Positions 50,242 through 58,356 of a stretch of DNA of 64,000 nt are shown here, piece after piece. This DNA is from Lachnospiraceae bacterium KGMB03038 (GTDB taxonomy: Bacteria > Bacillota > Clostridia > Lachnospirales > Lachnospiraceae): positions 3,128,501 to 3,192,500 of the forward strand of contig CP041667.1 of NCBI GenBank assembly GCA_007361935.1, in the 5' to 3' direction. Both the position numbers and the translations under genes were made by a program. The notes under the pieces are model-generated. The model ran no database searches and was not told the origin of the DNA. It saw only the letters and a list, made by a program, of their open reading frames with translations. Each line of letters starts with the position of its first letter. The first letter of the stretch is position 1.

Positions 50242-50353
50242 TTCATCACAGTTTCTGCCTATACTATAATTGTTCGTAAGAAACGAACACTTATAATTCT
50301 TTTTCATAACTTTTTCCTCAGGACTGCACACCTCCCAATATGCAGTCCTTTTT
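50242..50353 (+). ncRNA. possible small RNA gene (promoter to terminator)
   Basis: TATAAT at 50265-50270 with a weak -35 (TTCATC, 17-base spacing), then about 45 bases containing the pair TGTTCGT/ACGAACA, then an intrinsic terminator GGACTGCA/TGCAGTCC (50321-50348) followed by TTTTTAATT. The unit lies between LysR's own terminator and the convergent HAD gene, so the second terminator needs another promoter to make sense. No family recognised. Confidence 0.3.
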
Positions 50354-50413
50354 AATTGTCTAATCCCACAAATCCCATATTCCGCAAATGCCTTCGCATC
50401 AAAAAAGAGCCGG

Positions 50414-51118
50414 CTACACCAGCTCTTTCAAATCGCTGTACAGCTGTTCCAGATTCGCCCCTTGATAATCCGGTTTTTGCGGAGCATCTCCATGCTCCAG
50501 GCAGTCTGTCACAAGGTAGGTTTTGATCCCAAGGCTTCCCGCCGTCAGATCTTCTCTCGCATCATTCCCCACCATCAGGCAGTCCTGGGGCCGCAGGCCA
50601 TGCCGGCTTAATATCTCCCGGAAGTATTCCGGATTCGGTTTGCTGTACCGGTAATCCTCATACGTGGTGATCTCTTCAAAATCTTCCGCGCAAAGCCCAG
50701 CCCACCGGATCCGGTTCAGAGTCGCGCAGCGGGGAAAGATCGGATTGGTCGCCAAATATACCTTTTTCCCTTTTTGCTTTAAAAACTTGATGATCCGATC
50801 TGCCGCAGGCACAGGCCGGGTGGACTGAATCGCCTGATTAAATTCATTTCCATAAAAATCTAAGACTTCTTCCTCTACTTCTTCCCGACGAATGGAAAGC
50901 CGTTTTTCAAAGCAATCCCAGAAAACCGCTTCATTGGTGCGGCTTCCATCGTTGAAAGCCATAGCCTCCACCCCTTTCCATACCGCCGCGATCAACTCTT
51001 CCTGAGGCACGCCTCTGCCCTTGAAACGAGCCGCCAAAAGCGGCATATAAAATTCCACGAATCTCCTCTGGTCCATAGGGAGCAGCGTCCCATCCAGATC
51101 AAATAAAAAATGCTCCAT
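50414..51118 (-). CDS. HAD family hydrolase
   Basis: 234 residues, subfamily IA HAD phosphatase. Motif I FDLDGTLLPMD at the N-terminus, a helical cap (about 20-90), motif II VYLATNPIFP, motif III Lys in YRYSKPNPEYF, motif IV MVGNDAREDL. Typically a small-molecule phosphatase; substrate unknown. Monocistronic: the asparaginase terminator lies 68 bases upstream and an intergenic stretch of about 240 bp lies downstream. Confidence 0.9.
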   Translation of the reverse strand: MEHFLFDLDGTLLPMDQRRFVEFYMPLLAARFKGRGVPQEELIAAVWKGVEAMAFNDGSRTNEAVFWDCFEKRLSIRREEVEEEVLDFYGNEFNQAIQSTRPVPAADRIIKFLKQKGKKVYLATNPIFPRCATLNRIRWAGLCAEDFEEITTYEDYRYSKPNPEYFREILSRHGLRPQDCLMVGNDAREDLTAGSLGIKTYLVTDCLEHGDAPQKPDYQGANLEQLYSDLKELV

Positions 51119-51184
51119 TACAGGCCATCCTTCCTAAACTTACTTGGACTTGCCGCAGTCCTTTTTCTGCCAACCAATTATAGC

Positions 51185-51210
51185 AAAAAAAGACTGTCTT
51201 CTCAAGACAG
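51185..51210 (-). terminator. intrinsic terminator of the asparaginase gene
   Basis: On the minus strand CTGTCTTGAGAAGACAG forms the hairpin, followed by TCTTTTTTTG, immediately after the asparaginase stop. Confidence 0.85.
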
Positions 51211-51220
51211 CCTTTCTTCT

Positions 51221-52210
51221 CTACCGATCATGGTTCACCGTCCGATAGAACAGCCGATGAATCTCACTTGTGTCTTTCGTCTCTCCCAATATCCACATCA
51301 GCTTAGCCAGCACAGCTTCAGTGGTCATATTTCCCGCCTGCAGAATCCGTTCATCTTCACTGAACCGCTTTCCCACCTGGTAAACTCCCAGATCGCAGCC
51401 TTCTTCCATAACTTGGGTGGTGACCGCCAGGGTTTTCCCTCCCTCCACCCAGTCAAACAGCGCCGCCTCAAAGGCCCCGTCCTCTCCACACGGAATCCCC
51501 CCAATCCCAAAGGTTTCCAGGATCACCGCATCATAACTTTCTGTCAGCGCTCGGAAAATATCCGGATGGATCCCCGGCGTCAGCTTCAGCAGGAACACCC
51601 GATCATCTATCTGCCTGGACACACGCAGTTTCCCGGAAAACGGCTTGGCAGGATAGGTCCGCTCTACTTTGCTGCCGTAGATCGACGCAAGCGGCGGAAA
51701 ATTAATACTGTCAAACGCGTGAAAGCTCCGGGTCCTCTGCTTCTTGCCCCGTGTCCCGGCGATCGCCTTCCCGTTAAATACAATAGAAACCTCATGGGAG
51801 TCTTCATCCAGCGCATAGATCACACTCTGGTAAATATTGATCTTCGCGTCTGTATAAGAATGATCCATAGGCATCTGTGATCCGGTCAGCACGATCGGTT
51901 TCTCACTTCCCTGGATCAGATACGACAAGATCGCCGCCGTATACGCCAGCGTATCCGTGCCGTGAAGGATCACAAATCCATCATACTCCTGGTACTTCTC
52001 CAGAATCGTATCCCGGATCTTCTCCCACTGCCTTTTGCACATATTAGTACTGTCAATATTCATAAGCTGGAGTGTGTCCAGACGGCAGCCTTCCGGAAGA
52101 TCCGGGACGCCGGCCAGCAGCTCTTCTCCGGTAGCCTCCGGCTCCAGCCCATTTCCTTTTTCCTTAGAAGCGATCGTCCCTCCTGTGGCGATCACAAGAA
52201 TCTTCTTCAT
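51221..52210 (-). CDS. type I L-asparaginase
   Basis: 329 residues; hydrolyses asparagine to aspartate and ammonia. Active-site threonines are in VIATGGTIASKE (N-terminus) and ILHGTDTLAYTAAIL, with the conserved GSQMPMDHSYTDAKIN. No signal peptide, so cytoplasmic. The ATG at 52210 follows AAAGGGGAG; 24 upstream codons are open but lack family similarity. Followed by its own terminator; the upstream MFS gene ends 116 bp away, so it may be independently transcribed. Confidence 0.93.
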   Translation of the reverse strand: MKKILVIATGGTIASKEKGNGLEPEATGEELLAGVPDLPEGCRLDTLQLMNIDSTNMCKRQWEKIRDTILEKYQEYDGFVILHGTDTLAYTAAILSYLIQGSEKPIVLTGSQMPMDHSYTDAKINIYQSVIYALDEDSHEVSIVFNGKAIAGTRGKKQRTRSFHAFDSINFPPLASIYGSKVERTYPAKPFSGKLRVSRQIDDRVFLLKLTPGIHPDIFRALTESYDAVILETFGIGGIPCGEDGAFEAALFDWVEGGKTLAVTTQVMEEGCDLGVYQVGKRFSEDERILQAGNMTTEAVLAKLMWILGETKDTSEIHRLFYRTVNHDR

Positions 52211-52326
52211 AGATCTCTCCCCTTTATCCCTGCAGTACAGCGGTCCTATCGCAATTACATCCAGTCCGCTGTCTTCTATCATAGGATACCGGAAGAAATC
52301 CTGTCAACCTCCCGGAAAGACTTTTC

Positions 52327-53496
52327 TCATGCCATTTTTCTGTATTCTACTAAAAAGGCGATCACCGCCGCGCCCGCAAGGCTTACTCCATCCAAAACCA
52401 TACTCGCGAAAAGACCTCCCGCCTCTACGCACAGTCCCATCAGCCAGGGAAGCGCCACCGCCCCTCCCGCAATGCACAAAAAGAGTAAGGTAGAGATCTT
52501 CCCCACTTTTCCCGGAAACCACCCGTAGCCGATGGTCAAAGTCAGCGGAATCGCCGCCCCCGCAAATAATCCCGATGCTCCAACTCCCGCCATCGTCAGC
52601 AGAAAATTCCGACTCAAAATCCCGATCAGCAGTCCGGCCGCTCCCAGAAGCAGACCTCTGCTTAAAATCTTCACTTCTGGGAAACGCCTGGTAAGGACGG
52701 CGCTGACAAGACGGCTTAAGATCAGCCCGATCCAGAAGGCAGAGACGCTAAGATTCGCCATAGCCGCCCCTGTTCCCATCTCTTCCTGCATATAGGCTGG
52801 AAGCCAGCTGTTAATGCCAATCTGGTGGCCGCAGTAACATAAAAGCAATGCCATCAGGCAAAAAACCCTTCCCTGAAAAACAGATCCTTCCGCCGCCGGA
52901 CTGTCTGCCCGCGGCCGCTCCCGCAAAGGCGCATACCCCTTCTGCACCCATCCGTAGACGACGCACATCAGTACCGCCGCCATTCCAAGCAGAAGATAAC
53001 TCTGTCTCCATTCCATTCCCATATCCGTCAGCGCCGTGGTAAATACCGGGCCCGCAAAAGCTCCGATCCCAAAACTGCAGTGGAGAAGATTCATGTAAAA
53101 TCCGCTGTTCTTTGGGTTTAGCCCAGACACACACGCGTTTACGGAAGAGTCGAAAAATTTCATTCCCGCTCCCGCAAGGACCAAAAGCATCAAAAATCCA
53201 AAATAGCTTTCCGACACCCCTATTCCGACCAGCATCCCTCCAAACAGCAGATAAGATCCCAGTACCAGATATTTCTTATCATAACGGTCCAGGAAGAAAA
53301 CAGAGGCCGCGATCCCAAGGATACAGCCTCCGTTTACTGCCACCGTGAAAACACCGCCCTCAGACAGCGCCAGACCGAATTCTCCAGTCAGGACCAGCAG
53401 CTGAGTTCCTGGCATTGTGGTAAAAACCGCGTAGAAAAACATCAGGATATATAATACAACTGTGATCGGAAGGGTATTTTTCTCGTTTTGTTTCAT
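52327..53496 (-). CDS. major facilitator superfamily transporter
   Basis: 389 residues, about twelve transmembrane segments; the ATG at 53496 has AAAGGAG upstream. The N-terminal half contains AVNGGCILGIAASVFFLDRYDKKYLVLGS (the loop 2-3 signature of the family) and the C-terminal half ILSRGLLLGAAGLLIGIL. Of the FucP/YbjJ-like style. It is the last gene of the long acyl-CoA/dicarboxylate operon, 34 bp after the flavoenzyme, so it may import the substrate or export a product. Confidence 0.85.
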   Translation of the reverse strand: MKQNEKNTLPITVVLYILMFFYAVFTTMPGTQLLVLTGEFGLALSEGGVFTVAVNGGCILGIAASVFFLDRYDKKYLVLGSYLLFGGMLVGIGVSESYFGFLMLLVLAGAGMKFFDSSVNACVSGLNPKNSGFYMNLLHCSFGIGAFAGPVFTTALTDMGMEWRQSYLLLGMAAVLMCVVYGWVQKGYAPLRERPRADSPAAEGSVFQGRVFCLMALLLCYCGHQIGINSWLPAYMQEEMGTGAAMANLSVSAFWIGLILSRLVSAVLTRRFPEVKILSRGLLLGAAGLLIGILSRNFLLTMAGVGASGLFAGAAIPLTLTIGYGWFPGKVGKISTLLFLCIAGGAVALPWLMGLCVEAGGLFASMVLDGVSLAGAAVIAFLVEYRKMA

Positions 53497-53530
53497 AACT
53501 CCTTTCCTCCACATCCTTGCTTATCCGCGC

Positions 53531-55531
53531 TTACAATCGCGCCGCCTCCGCATACGCTGTATAGACCGCATCCTTGATCTTGCCCGGCCAGATCGCGTCC
53601 CCAAGCCGGATCACCGGACAGTCTGTCTCCTGGAACTCTTCCAGCCCGTTGGATTTTAAACCTCCCGCAAGGATTACTGTATCTACTGGGAGTACTGCTT
53701 CCTCCCGACTCTCAAGATCAAAGACCCGCACTGCCTGCTCCGTGATCTCCTCTACCCGGCAGCCAGCCCGGAACTGTACCCCGTTTTGACGCAGGGTAAA
53801 AAGCACAGTCTCCTTGCAGAACACGTCCATATCACTGCAGATTTCATCCAGCATCTCCACGATCGTAATGTTCCGCTTCACCGTTCCTTCTTTTTTCTTC
53901 ACAGCAAACCGCAGATTTCCTCCAATACCGTCCGCTCCCAGACATTCCACTTCCGCCAGCGCCCCTGAGAAATACTCCGCGGCCTCTGCTCCGGAAGCGC
54001 CGCCGCCTACGATGACCACCCGCTCTCCGACCCGCTCCGGCTGAGTCAGCGCCTCATAAGCATTGATCACATTAGGGCCGTCACTTCCTTTGATTCGTTT
54101 GATATAATGAGAACCGCAGGCTAAGAACAATACATCCGGTTTTCTCTCCCGGACCATTTCCTCTGTCACTTCCGTTCCCAGGCATACTTTCACGCCAAGC
54201 TCCTTCAATTCCCTCTCATACCATTCAACCAGACACCCGATCATTTCTTTATTGGGCGGAAGCTTTGCCGCGTTCAGCGTCCCTCCAAGAGCGTTCCTTT
54301 TCTCCATCAAAGTCACGGAATGTCCCCTGAGAGCAGAAATTCTGGCCGCTTCCATCCCCGCCGGTCCTCCGCCGATGACCAGGACCTCTTTTTTATTCTC
54401 CGCGGGAGCGATCCCATCAAATTCAGTCTCCCTCCCGGTCTCTGGATTCACCGCGCACCGGATCTGGCGGTCGTCATCCAGAGTATCCAGGCAAAATTCA
54501 CAAGAAAGGCAATGGCGAATCTTCTCAGGCTCTCCTCTAGATACTTTATACGCATAATCCGGGTCCGCCAGCTGAGGGCGTCCCAACGCGATCAGGTCTG
54601 CTTTTCCCTCCCGGATCAGTTCTTCCGCGAATTCCGAATCCCTAATGCCGATGGCCGTAAAGACCGGAATCTCTACCGCTTTCTTGATCGCTTCCGAATA
54701 GGGCGCCAAAAGTCCTTTCGTGTGGGGCAGACAGTAAGGCGGCGTAGTCATCAGATATGCCGACGGCTGGGAGGCGGAAATATCAATAGCCGCCACTCCT
54801 GCCGATTCCAGCACTTTCGCCAGCGCCACAGATTCCTCCAGACCTCTTCCTCCTTCTACATACTCATTGGCGCTGTAGCGTACCATGATCGGAAACTTGG
54901 GTCCCAGCGCCTTGCGGCATTTTTCAATGATCTCCAGCAAGAAACGGCAGCGGTTTTCGAAACTGCCTCCATATTCATCCCTGCGCTGATTAAATACCGG
55001 GGAAAGGAATTCCGCGATCAAATATCCGTGACATCCGTGGAGCGTAACCGCGTCAATCCCCGCTTGTTTTGCAAAAACCGCCGCATCCACAAACTGCTCC
55101 TGAATATGATGGATCTCTTCCACCGTCAGGACTTTTCCCGGGTTCTCTTTATACTTGGAAATTCCCGATGGAGAGACCCTCGGCGGAATCGAGGCTTCGC
55201 TTCCATAGTGTACCAGCTCGATTGATAATTTTGTATGATACCGATGCAGCTTTTCCGCCAATTTTGCCCAGGATGCGGTATATTTCCGGTCACAGATCAT
55301 AGGCTGCCTTGGGTGATTCCTGGAGTCTTTCGACACGCTTGCCGCTTCCAGGATGATAAGCCCCGCGCCGCCCCTTGCCCTCCTTAAATAGTACTCCTCC
55401 AGATCCGGTGTCACACAGCCGTCCTCTGACGTTAGATTCGTGTTCATCGGCGGAAATACAATACGGTTCTTCACCGTCATTGTACCAATCCGGATCGGCT
55501 CCATTAAATACTGAAATCTCTTCTCTTCCAT
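53531..55531 (-). CDS. Fe-S flavoenzyme, old yellow enzyme/2,4-dienoyl-CoA reductase/enoate reductase family
   Basis: 666 residues. N-terminal FMN-binding TIM barrel (about 1-340; IVFPPMNTNLTSEDG, LHGCHGYLIAEFLSPVFNQR, RDEYGGSFENR), the 4Fe-4S motif CLSCEFC plus a later RCAVNP Cys near residue 345-360, then an FAD domain (VLVIGGGPAGMEAARISALRG) and an NAD domain (VVIVGGGASGAEAAEYF). Members reduce activated C=C bonds (enoate reductase, FadH, BaiCD/BaiH). Within this operon it may reduce or activate an unsaturated acid. GGGGG precedes the ATG; 48 bp after the thioesterase. Confidence 0.92.
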   Translation of the reverse strand: MEEKRFQYLMEPIRIGTMTVKNRIVFPPMNTNLTSEDGCVTPDLEEYYLRRARGGAGLIILEAASVSKDSRNHPRQPMICDRKYTASWAKLAEKLHRYHTKLSIELVHYGSEASIPPRVSPSGISKYKENPGKVLTVEEIHHIQEQFVDAAVFAKQAGIDAVTLHGCHGYLIAEFLSPVFNQRRDEYGGSFENRCRFLLEIIEKCRKALGPKFPIMVRYSANEYVEGGRGLEESVALAKVLESAGVAAIDISASQPSAYLMTTPPYCLPHTKGLLAPYSEAIKKAVEIPVFTAIGIRDSEFAEELIREGKADLIALGRPQLADPDYAYKVSRGEPEKIRHCLSCEFCLDTLDDDRQIRCAVNPETGRETEFDGIAPAENKKEVLVIGGGPAGMEAARISALRGHSVTLMEKRNALGGTLNAAKLPPNKEMIGCLVEWYERELKELGVKVCLGTEVTEEMVRERKPDVLFLACGSHYIKRIKGSDGPNVINAYEALTQPERVGERVVIVGGGASGAEAAEYFSGALAEVECLGADGIGGNLRFAVKKKEGTVKRNITIVEMLDEICSDMDVFCKETVLFTLRQNGVQFRAGCRVEEITEQAVRVFDLESREEAVLPVDTVILAGGLKSNGLEEFQETDCPVIRLGDAIWPGKIKDAVYTAYAEAARL

Positions 55532-55579
55532 AGATGTACCCCCATTATTGAATTTTATTTCCGCCGCCAGGGCAGGATT

Positions 55580-56080
55580 TTATACAAACGTGCCAGATGC
55601 GGTAGCTGCCGTCCGACCGTCTTTTTTCAAGAACACCTCTGCCGTCAGAAACGCGATCCGACGGCCGGATTTATTCAGCTTTGCCCGCACGATAAAGGTC
55701 TCTCCGCACTTGATCGGCCTTAAGAAATCCACAGAGAGATGGACCGTGGAAACCGCTTTCGTCTGCCTGTAAAACCGGGTCAGGATCCCGCATGCCATGT
55801 CCACTGCCGTCACCAGGATCCCCCCGTGAAGATTGCCCATGGGATTCAATTCCCACTGCCGTACAACAAATTCCATATCCAGCGTGCGCTCCTGGAAACT
55901 GCAGGAAACAAACCGACTGCGCATCAGTTCGTAAACATGCTCCGTGATCTGCTCCCCGTCCTCTTCCTGCGAAGAGCCAAAAACCCGGCGGAACACCCGC
56001 TCCATATAAGCCTGCCCTTCTTCCGCTTCCTGCTGGGCAAACCGGGAGTCCCCCAGCATCTCAAATACTTGATAATCCAC
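55580..56080 (-). CDS. PaaI-family hotdog thioesterase
   Basis: 166 residues, GTG start at 56080 with GGGGG seven bases upstream. The hotdog domain spans about 70-160: WELNPMGNLHGGILVTAVDMACG (with the HGG motif and catalytic Asp), TVHLSVDFLRPIKCGETFIVRAK and the terminal TAATASGTFV. The first 60 residues (FAQQEAEEGQAYMERVF...) are a helical extension. Likely hydrolyses acyl-CoA esters, consistent with the CoA-dependent operon around it. Confidence 0.88.
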   Translation of the reverse strand: MDYQVFEMLGDSRFAQQEAEEGQAYMERVFRRVFGSSQEEDGEQITEHVYELMRSRFVSCSFQERTLDMEFVVRQWELNPMGNLHGGILVTAVDMACGILTRFYRQTKAVSTVHLSVDFLRPIKCGETFIVRAKLNKSGRRIAFLTAEVFLKKDGRTAATASGTFV

Positions 56081-56128
56081 CGTTCTTCCCCCTTTTTGTG
56101 ATTTTCCTCCTCCCGCTCGTCTGCCGGC

Positions 56129-57142
56129 CTAACTGTTTCTTCGGCGCTTCAGCGCCTCATCCACTGCTACAGCCGTCTTTACGGTAGCTCCCACCATAGG
56201 GTTATTTCCCATTCCAATGAATCCCATCATCGCCACATGGGCCGGAACCGAAGAGGAACCTGCGAACGTAGTATCCCCATACATCCGGCTCATAGAATCT
56301 GTCAGTCCGTAGGATGCAGGTCCCGCAGACGTTTCATCCGGCCCCAGAGTCCTTCCGATGCCTCCCCCGGAAGCACAGGCAAAGTAATGCTTTCCCTTTT
56401 CCAGACACTTCTTCTTGTAAGCGCCTGCCACCAAATGAGTAAAACGCACCATATTGGTCCCATTTCCAGAAATAGAGACGTCCACATCTTCCAGTTCCAT
56501 AACAGCCACACCCTCCCGCACTTCATGGGCGCCATAGCAGCGGATCTTGGCCCGCTCCCCGTCAGAATAAGCCTTCTCCCCGATCACCTGGATCTGATCC
56601 TCTTTATAATCATACCTGGTCCTTATATAGGTAAATCCATTCATCCGGGCGATCATCTTTGCCGCGTCTTTCCCCAGACCATTTAAGATTACCCGCAGGG
56701 GTGTTTTCCGCACCCGATTGGCAGACTGGACAATGCCGATGGCCCCCTCCGCCGCGGCGAAAGACTCATGTCCGGCCAGAAAAGCAAAACAGCGTACTTC
56801 TTCTGACAATACCATGGCCGCCAGTTTTCCGTGTCCGATTCCTACTTTACGTTCTTCCGCCACCGATCCCGGCACGCAAAATGCCTGCAGGGCTTCCCCG
56901 ATCATCAGAGCCGCCTCCGCCGCAGTTCCTGCGCCTGCGGCGATAGCCACGGCGGCTCCCGCGATGTACGCCCAGGGGGCGTCCGAAAAACAGATCGGCT
57001 GTGTTCCTTTCACAAGCCCCGCCGGATCGACTCCATGCTCCAGACAGATATCTTCTGCTTCTTCCAGGGAGGAAATCCCATATCTGCCGAGCAATCCTTC
57101 GATCCGATCTATTTTTCTATCCATGTTTGGAAATCTTGCCAT
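56129..57142 (-). CDS. GGGtGRT protein
   Basis: 337 residues of the GGGtGRT family, named for the motif seen here as ASGGGIGRTLGPDETSAG. Also typical are AGAAVAIAAGAGTAAEAALMIG, FAFLAGHESFAAAEGAIGI and the C-terminal MGFIGMGNNPMVGATVKTAV. Function unknown; the family habitually occurs next to a NifU-like scaffold protein, as here (12 bp away). Possibly an Fe-S cluster-related enzyme or chaperone. It lies inside the dicarboxylate operon between the LeuCD/NifU-like genes and the thioesterase. Confidence 0.88.
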   Translation of the reverse strand: MARFPNMDRKIDRIEGLLGRYGISSLEEAEDICLEHGVDPAGLVKGTQPICFSDAPWAYIAGAAVAIAAGAGTAAEAALMIGEALQAFCVPGSVAEERKVGIGHGKLAAMVLSEEVRCFAFLAGHESFAAAEGAIGIVQSANRVRKTPLRVILNGLGKDAAKMIARMNGFTYIRTRYDYKEDQIQVIGEKAYSDGERAKIRCYGAHEVREGVAVMELEDVDVSISGNGTNMVRFTHLVAGAYKKKCLEKGKHYFACASGGGIGRTLGPDETSAGPASYGLTDSMSRMYGDTTFAGSSSVPAHVAMMGFIGMGNNPMVGATVKTAVAVDEALKRRRNS

Positions 57143-57154
57143 CTTTTTCTCCCT

Positions 57155-57847
57155 CTACTCTCTGCGGGGATCTATATAGAAGACCCCCTCCTCATATCTT
57201 CCGCTGATGCCTCTGGCATGTTCCAGCGCTTCCTGGGCCGGCACTCCCGCCTGGATCTCTTCCAGCATCTGGCCCGTCTTGATGTAAGCAAATCCTATGA
57301 TCTCCCGCTCTTCATCCAGCGCCAGTTCTGTCACATACCCTTCCGTCATCTCCAGATACCTGGGGCCTTTCAAGCGGGTAGAATAGCAAGTGCCCACTTG
57401 GCTTCTCATTCCATGCCCCAAATCTTCCATGGCGGCTCCCACATCCAGACCGCCTTCCGAATAAGCGGTCTGCGTCCGTCCATAGGCAAGCGCAAGAAAA
57501 ATCTCTCTCATAGCCACGTTAATGGCATCACAGACCAAATCCGTATTCAGCGCTTCCAGAATCGTTTTGCCTGGAAGCACCTCGGAAGCCATAGCCGCGG
57601 AATGGGTCATTCCTGTACACCCCAGCACTTCTACAAGCGCTTCCTCAATAACGCCTGCTTTAATATTCAAAGACAGCTTACAAGCTCCCTGCTTTAACCC
57701 GCAGGTCCCTACGCCATGGCTGAATCCGGAAATTTCTGTAATCTGACAAACTTTCGTAAACGTTCCCTCCTGCGGGATTGGAGAAACACCTTCATCTGCC
57801 CCGCACTTTACACACTGACGGTCCAGCAAATCCTTCGTATACTTCAT
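57155..57847 (-). CDS. NifU-like iron-sulfur cluster assembly scaffold protein (GGGtGRT-associated)
   Basis: 230 residues. NifU_N-like domain with cysteines in FSHGVGTCGLKQGACKLSL and EALVEVLGCTGMTHSAAMAS (a CxxM-type ligand region), then IFLALAYGRTQTAYSEGGLDVGAA. An extra N-terminal CVKCGADEG motif is present. Likely binds or delivers Fe-S clusters, perhaps to the LeuC-like dehydratase or the flavoenzyme of this operon. Its ATG overlaps the LeuD stop (ATGA), so it is translationally coupled to the dehydratase. Confidence 0.82.
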   Translation of the reverse strand: MKYTKDLLDRQCVKCGADEGVSPIPQEGTFTKVCQITEISGFSHGVGTCGLKQGACKLSLNIKAGVIEEALVEVLGCTGMTHSAAMASEVLPGKTILEALNTDLVCDAINVAMREIFLALAYGRTQTAYSEGGLDVGAAMEDLGHGMRSQVGTCYSTRLKGPRYLEMTEGYVTELALDEEREIIGFAYIKTGQMLEEIQAGVPAQEALEHARGISGRYEEGVFYIDPRRE

Positions 57848-58356
57848 ACTTCTCCCCCCGCTCCAGACTTTCCTTCTCCGATCTCCTTTTTCAAATATGG
57901 GAAAAGACCGCCCGCTTCAATGATCTTCATCATATGCTCCGGCAGTTTCTGGCAGCGGTAGCGTTCTTTCCTTGTCCGATTCCAGATGATTCCTTTATCC
58001 ATATCCACATCTAATTCATCCCCTTCCCGGATCTTGCCCGCATCCTTGCACTGAAGAGCCGGGATTCCTACATTGATCAGATTCCGGTAGAAAATCCGAG
58101 CGAAAGACCTTGCCACTACCGCGCTTATCCCTAAGTATTTTAAAGTCAGCGGGGAGGTCTCCCGGCTGGATCCGGAGCCTAAGTTTTCCTCCGCCACAAA
58201 GATATCCCCCTTTTGTACCTTTCTGTAGAAATCCGGATCCACCGCGCTCATAGAATACCGGGACGCTTCTTCGATAGAAAGATCCATATACTGAGGCGGA
58301 GAAATAATATCTGTATTGATGTTGTCGCCATATTTTAACGCTTTCCCTTTCATCAT
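57844..58356 (-). CDS. LeuD/DmdB-like dehydratase small subunit
   Basis: 170 residues from ATGATG at 58356, overlapping the large-subunit stop, with GGAGG upstream. The aconitase swivel domain is visible in GDNINTDIISPPQYMD, AEENLGSGSSRETSPLTLKYLG, FARIFYRNLINVGIPAL and DGKGIIWN-like DMDKGIIWNRT. The small subunit sets substrate specificity; the GSGSSRE loop is conserved, while neighbouring residues are not those of a typical leucine-pathway isopropylmalate isomerase, as far as can be judged by eye. Context suggests 2,3-dimethylmalate, citramalate or a related hydroxyacid. Confidence 0.87.
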   Translation of the reverse strand: MMKGKALKYGDNINTDIISPPQYMDLSIEEASRYSMSAVDPDFYRKVQKGDIFVAEENLGSGSSRETSPLTLKYLGISAVVARSFARIFYRNLINVGIPALQCKDAGKIREGDELDVDMDKGIIWNRTRKERYRCQKLPEHMMKIIEAGGLFPYLKKEIGEGKSGAGGEV

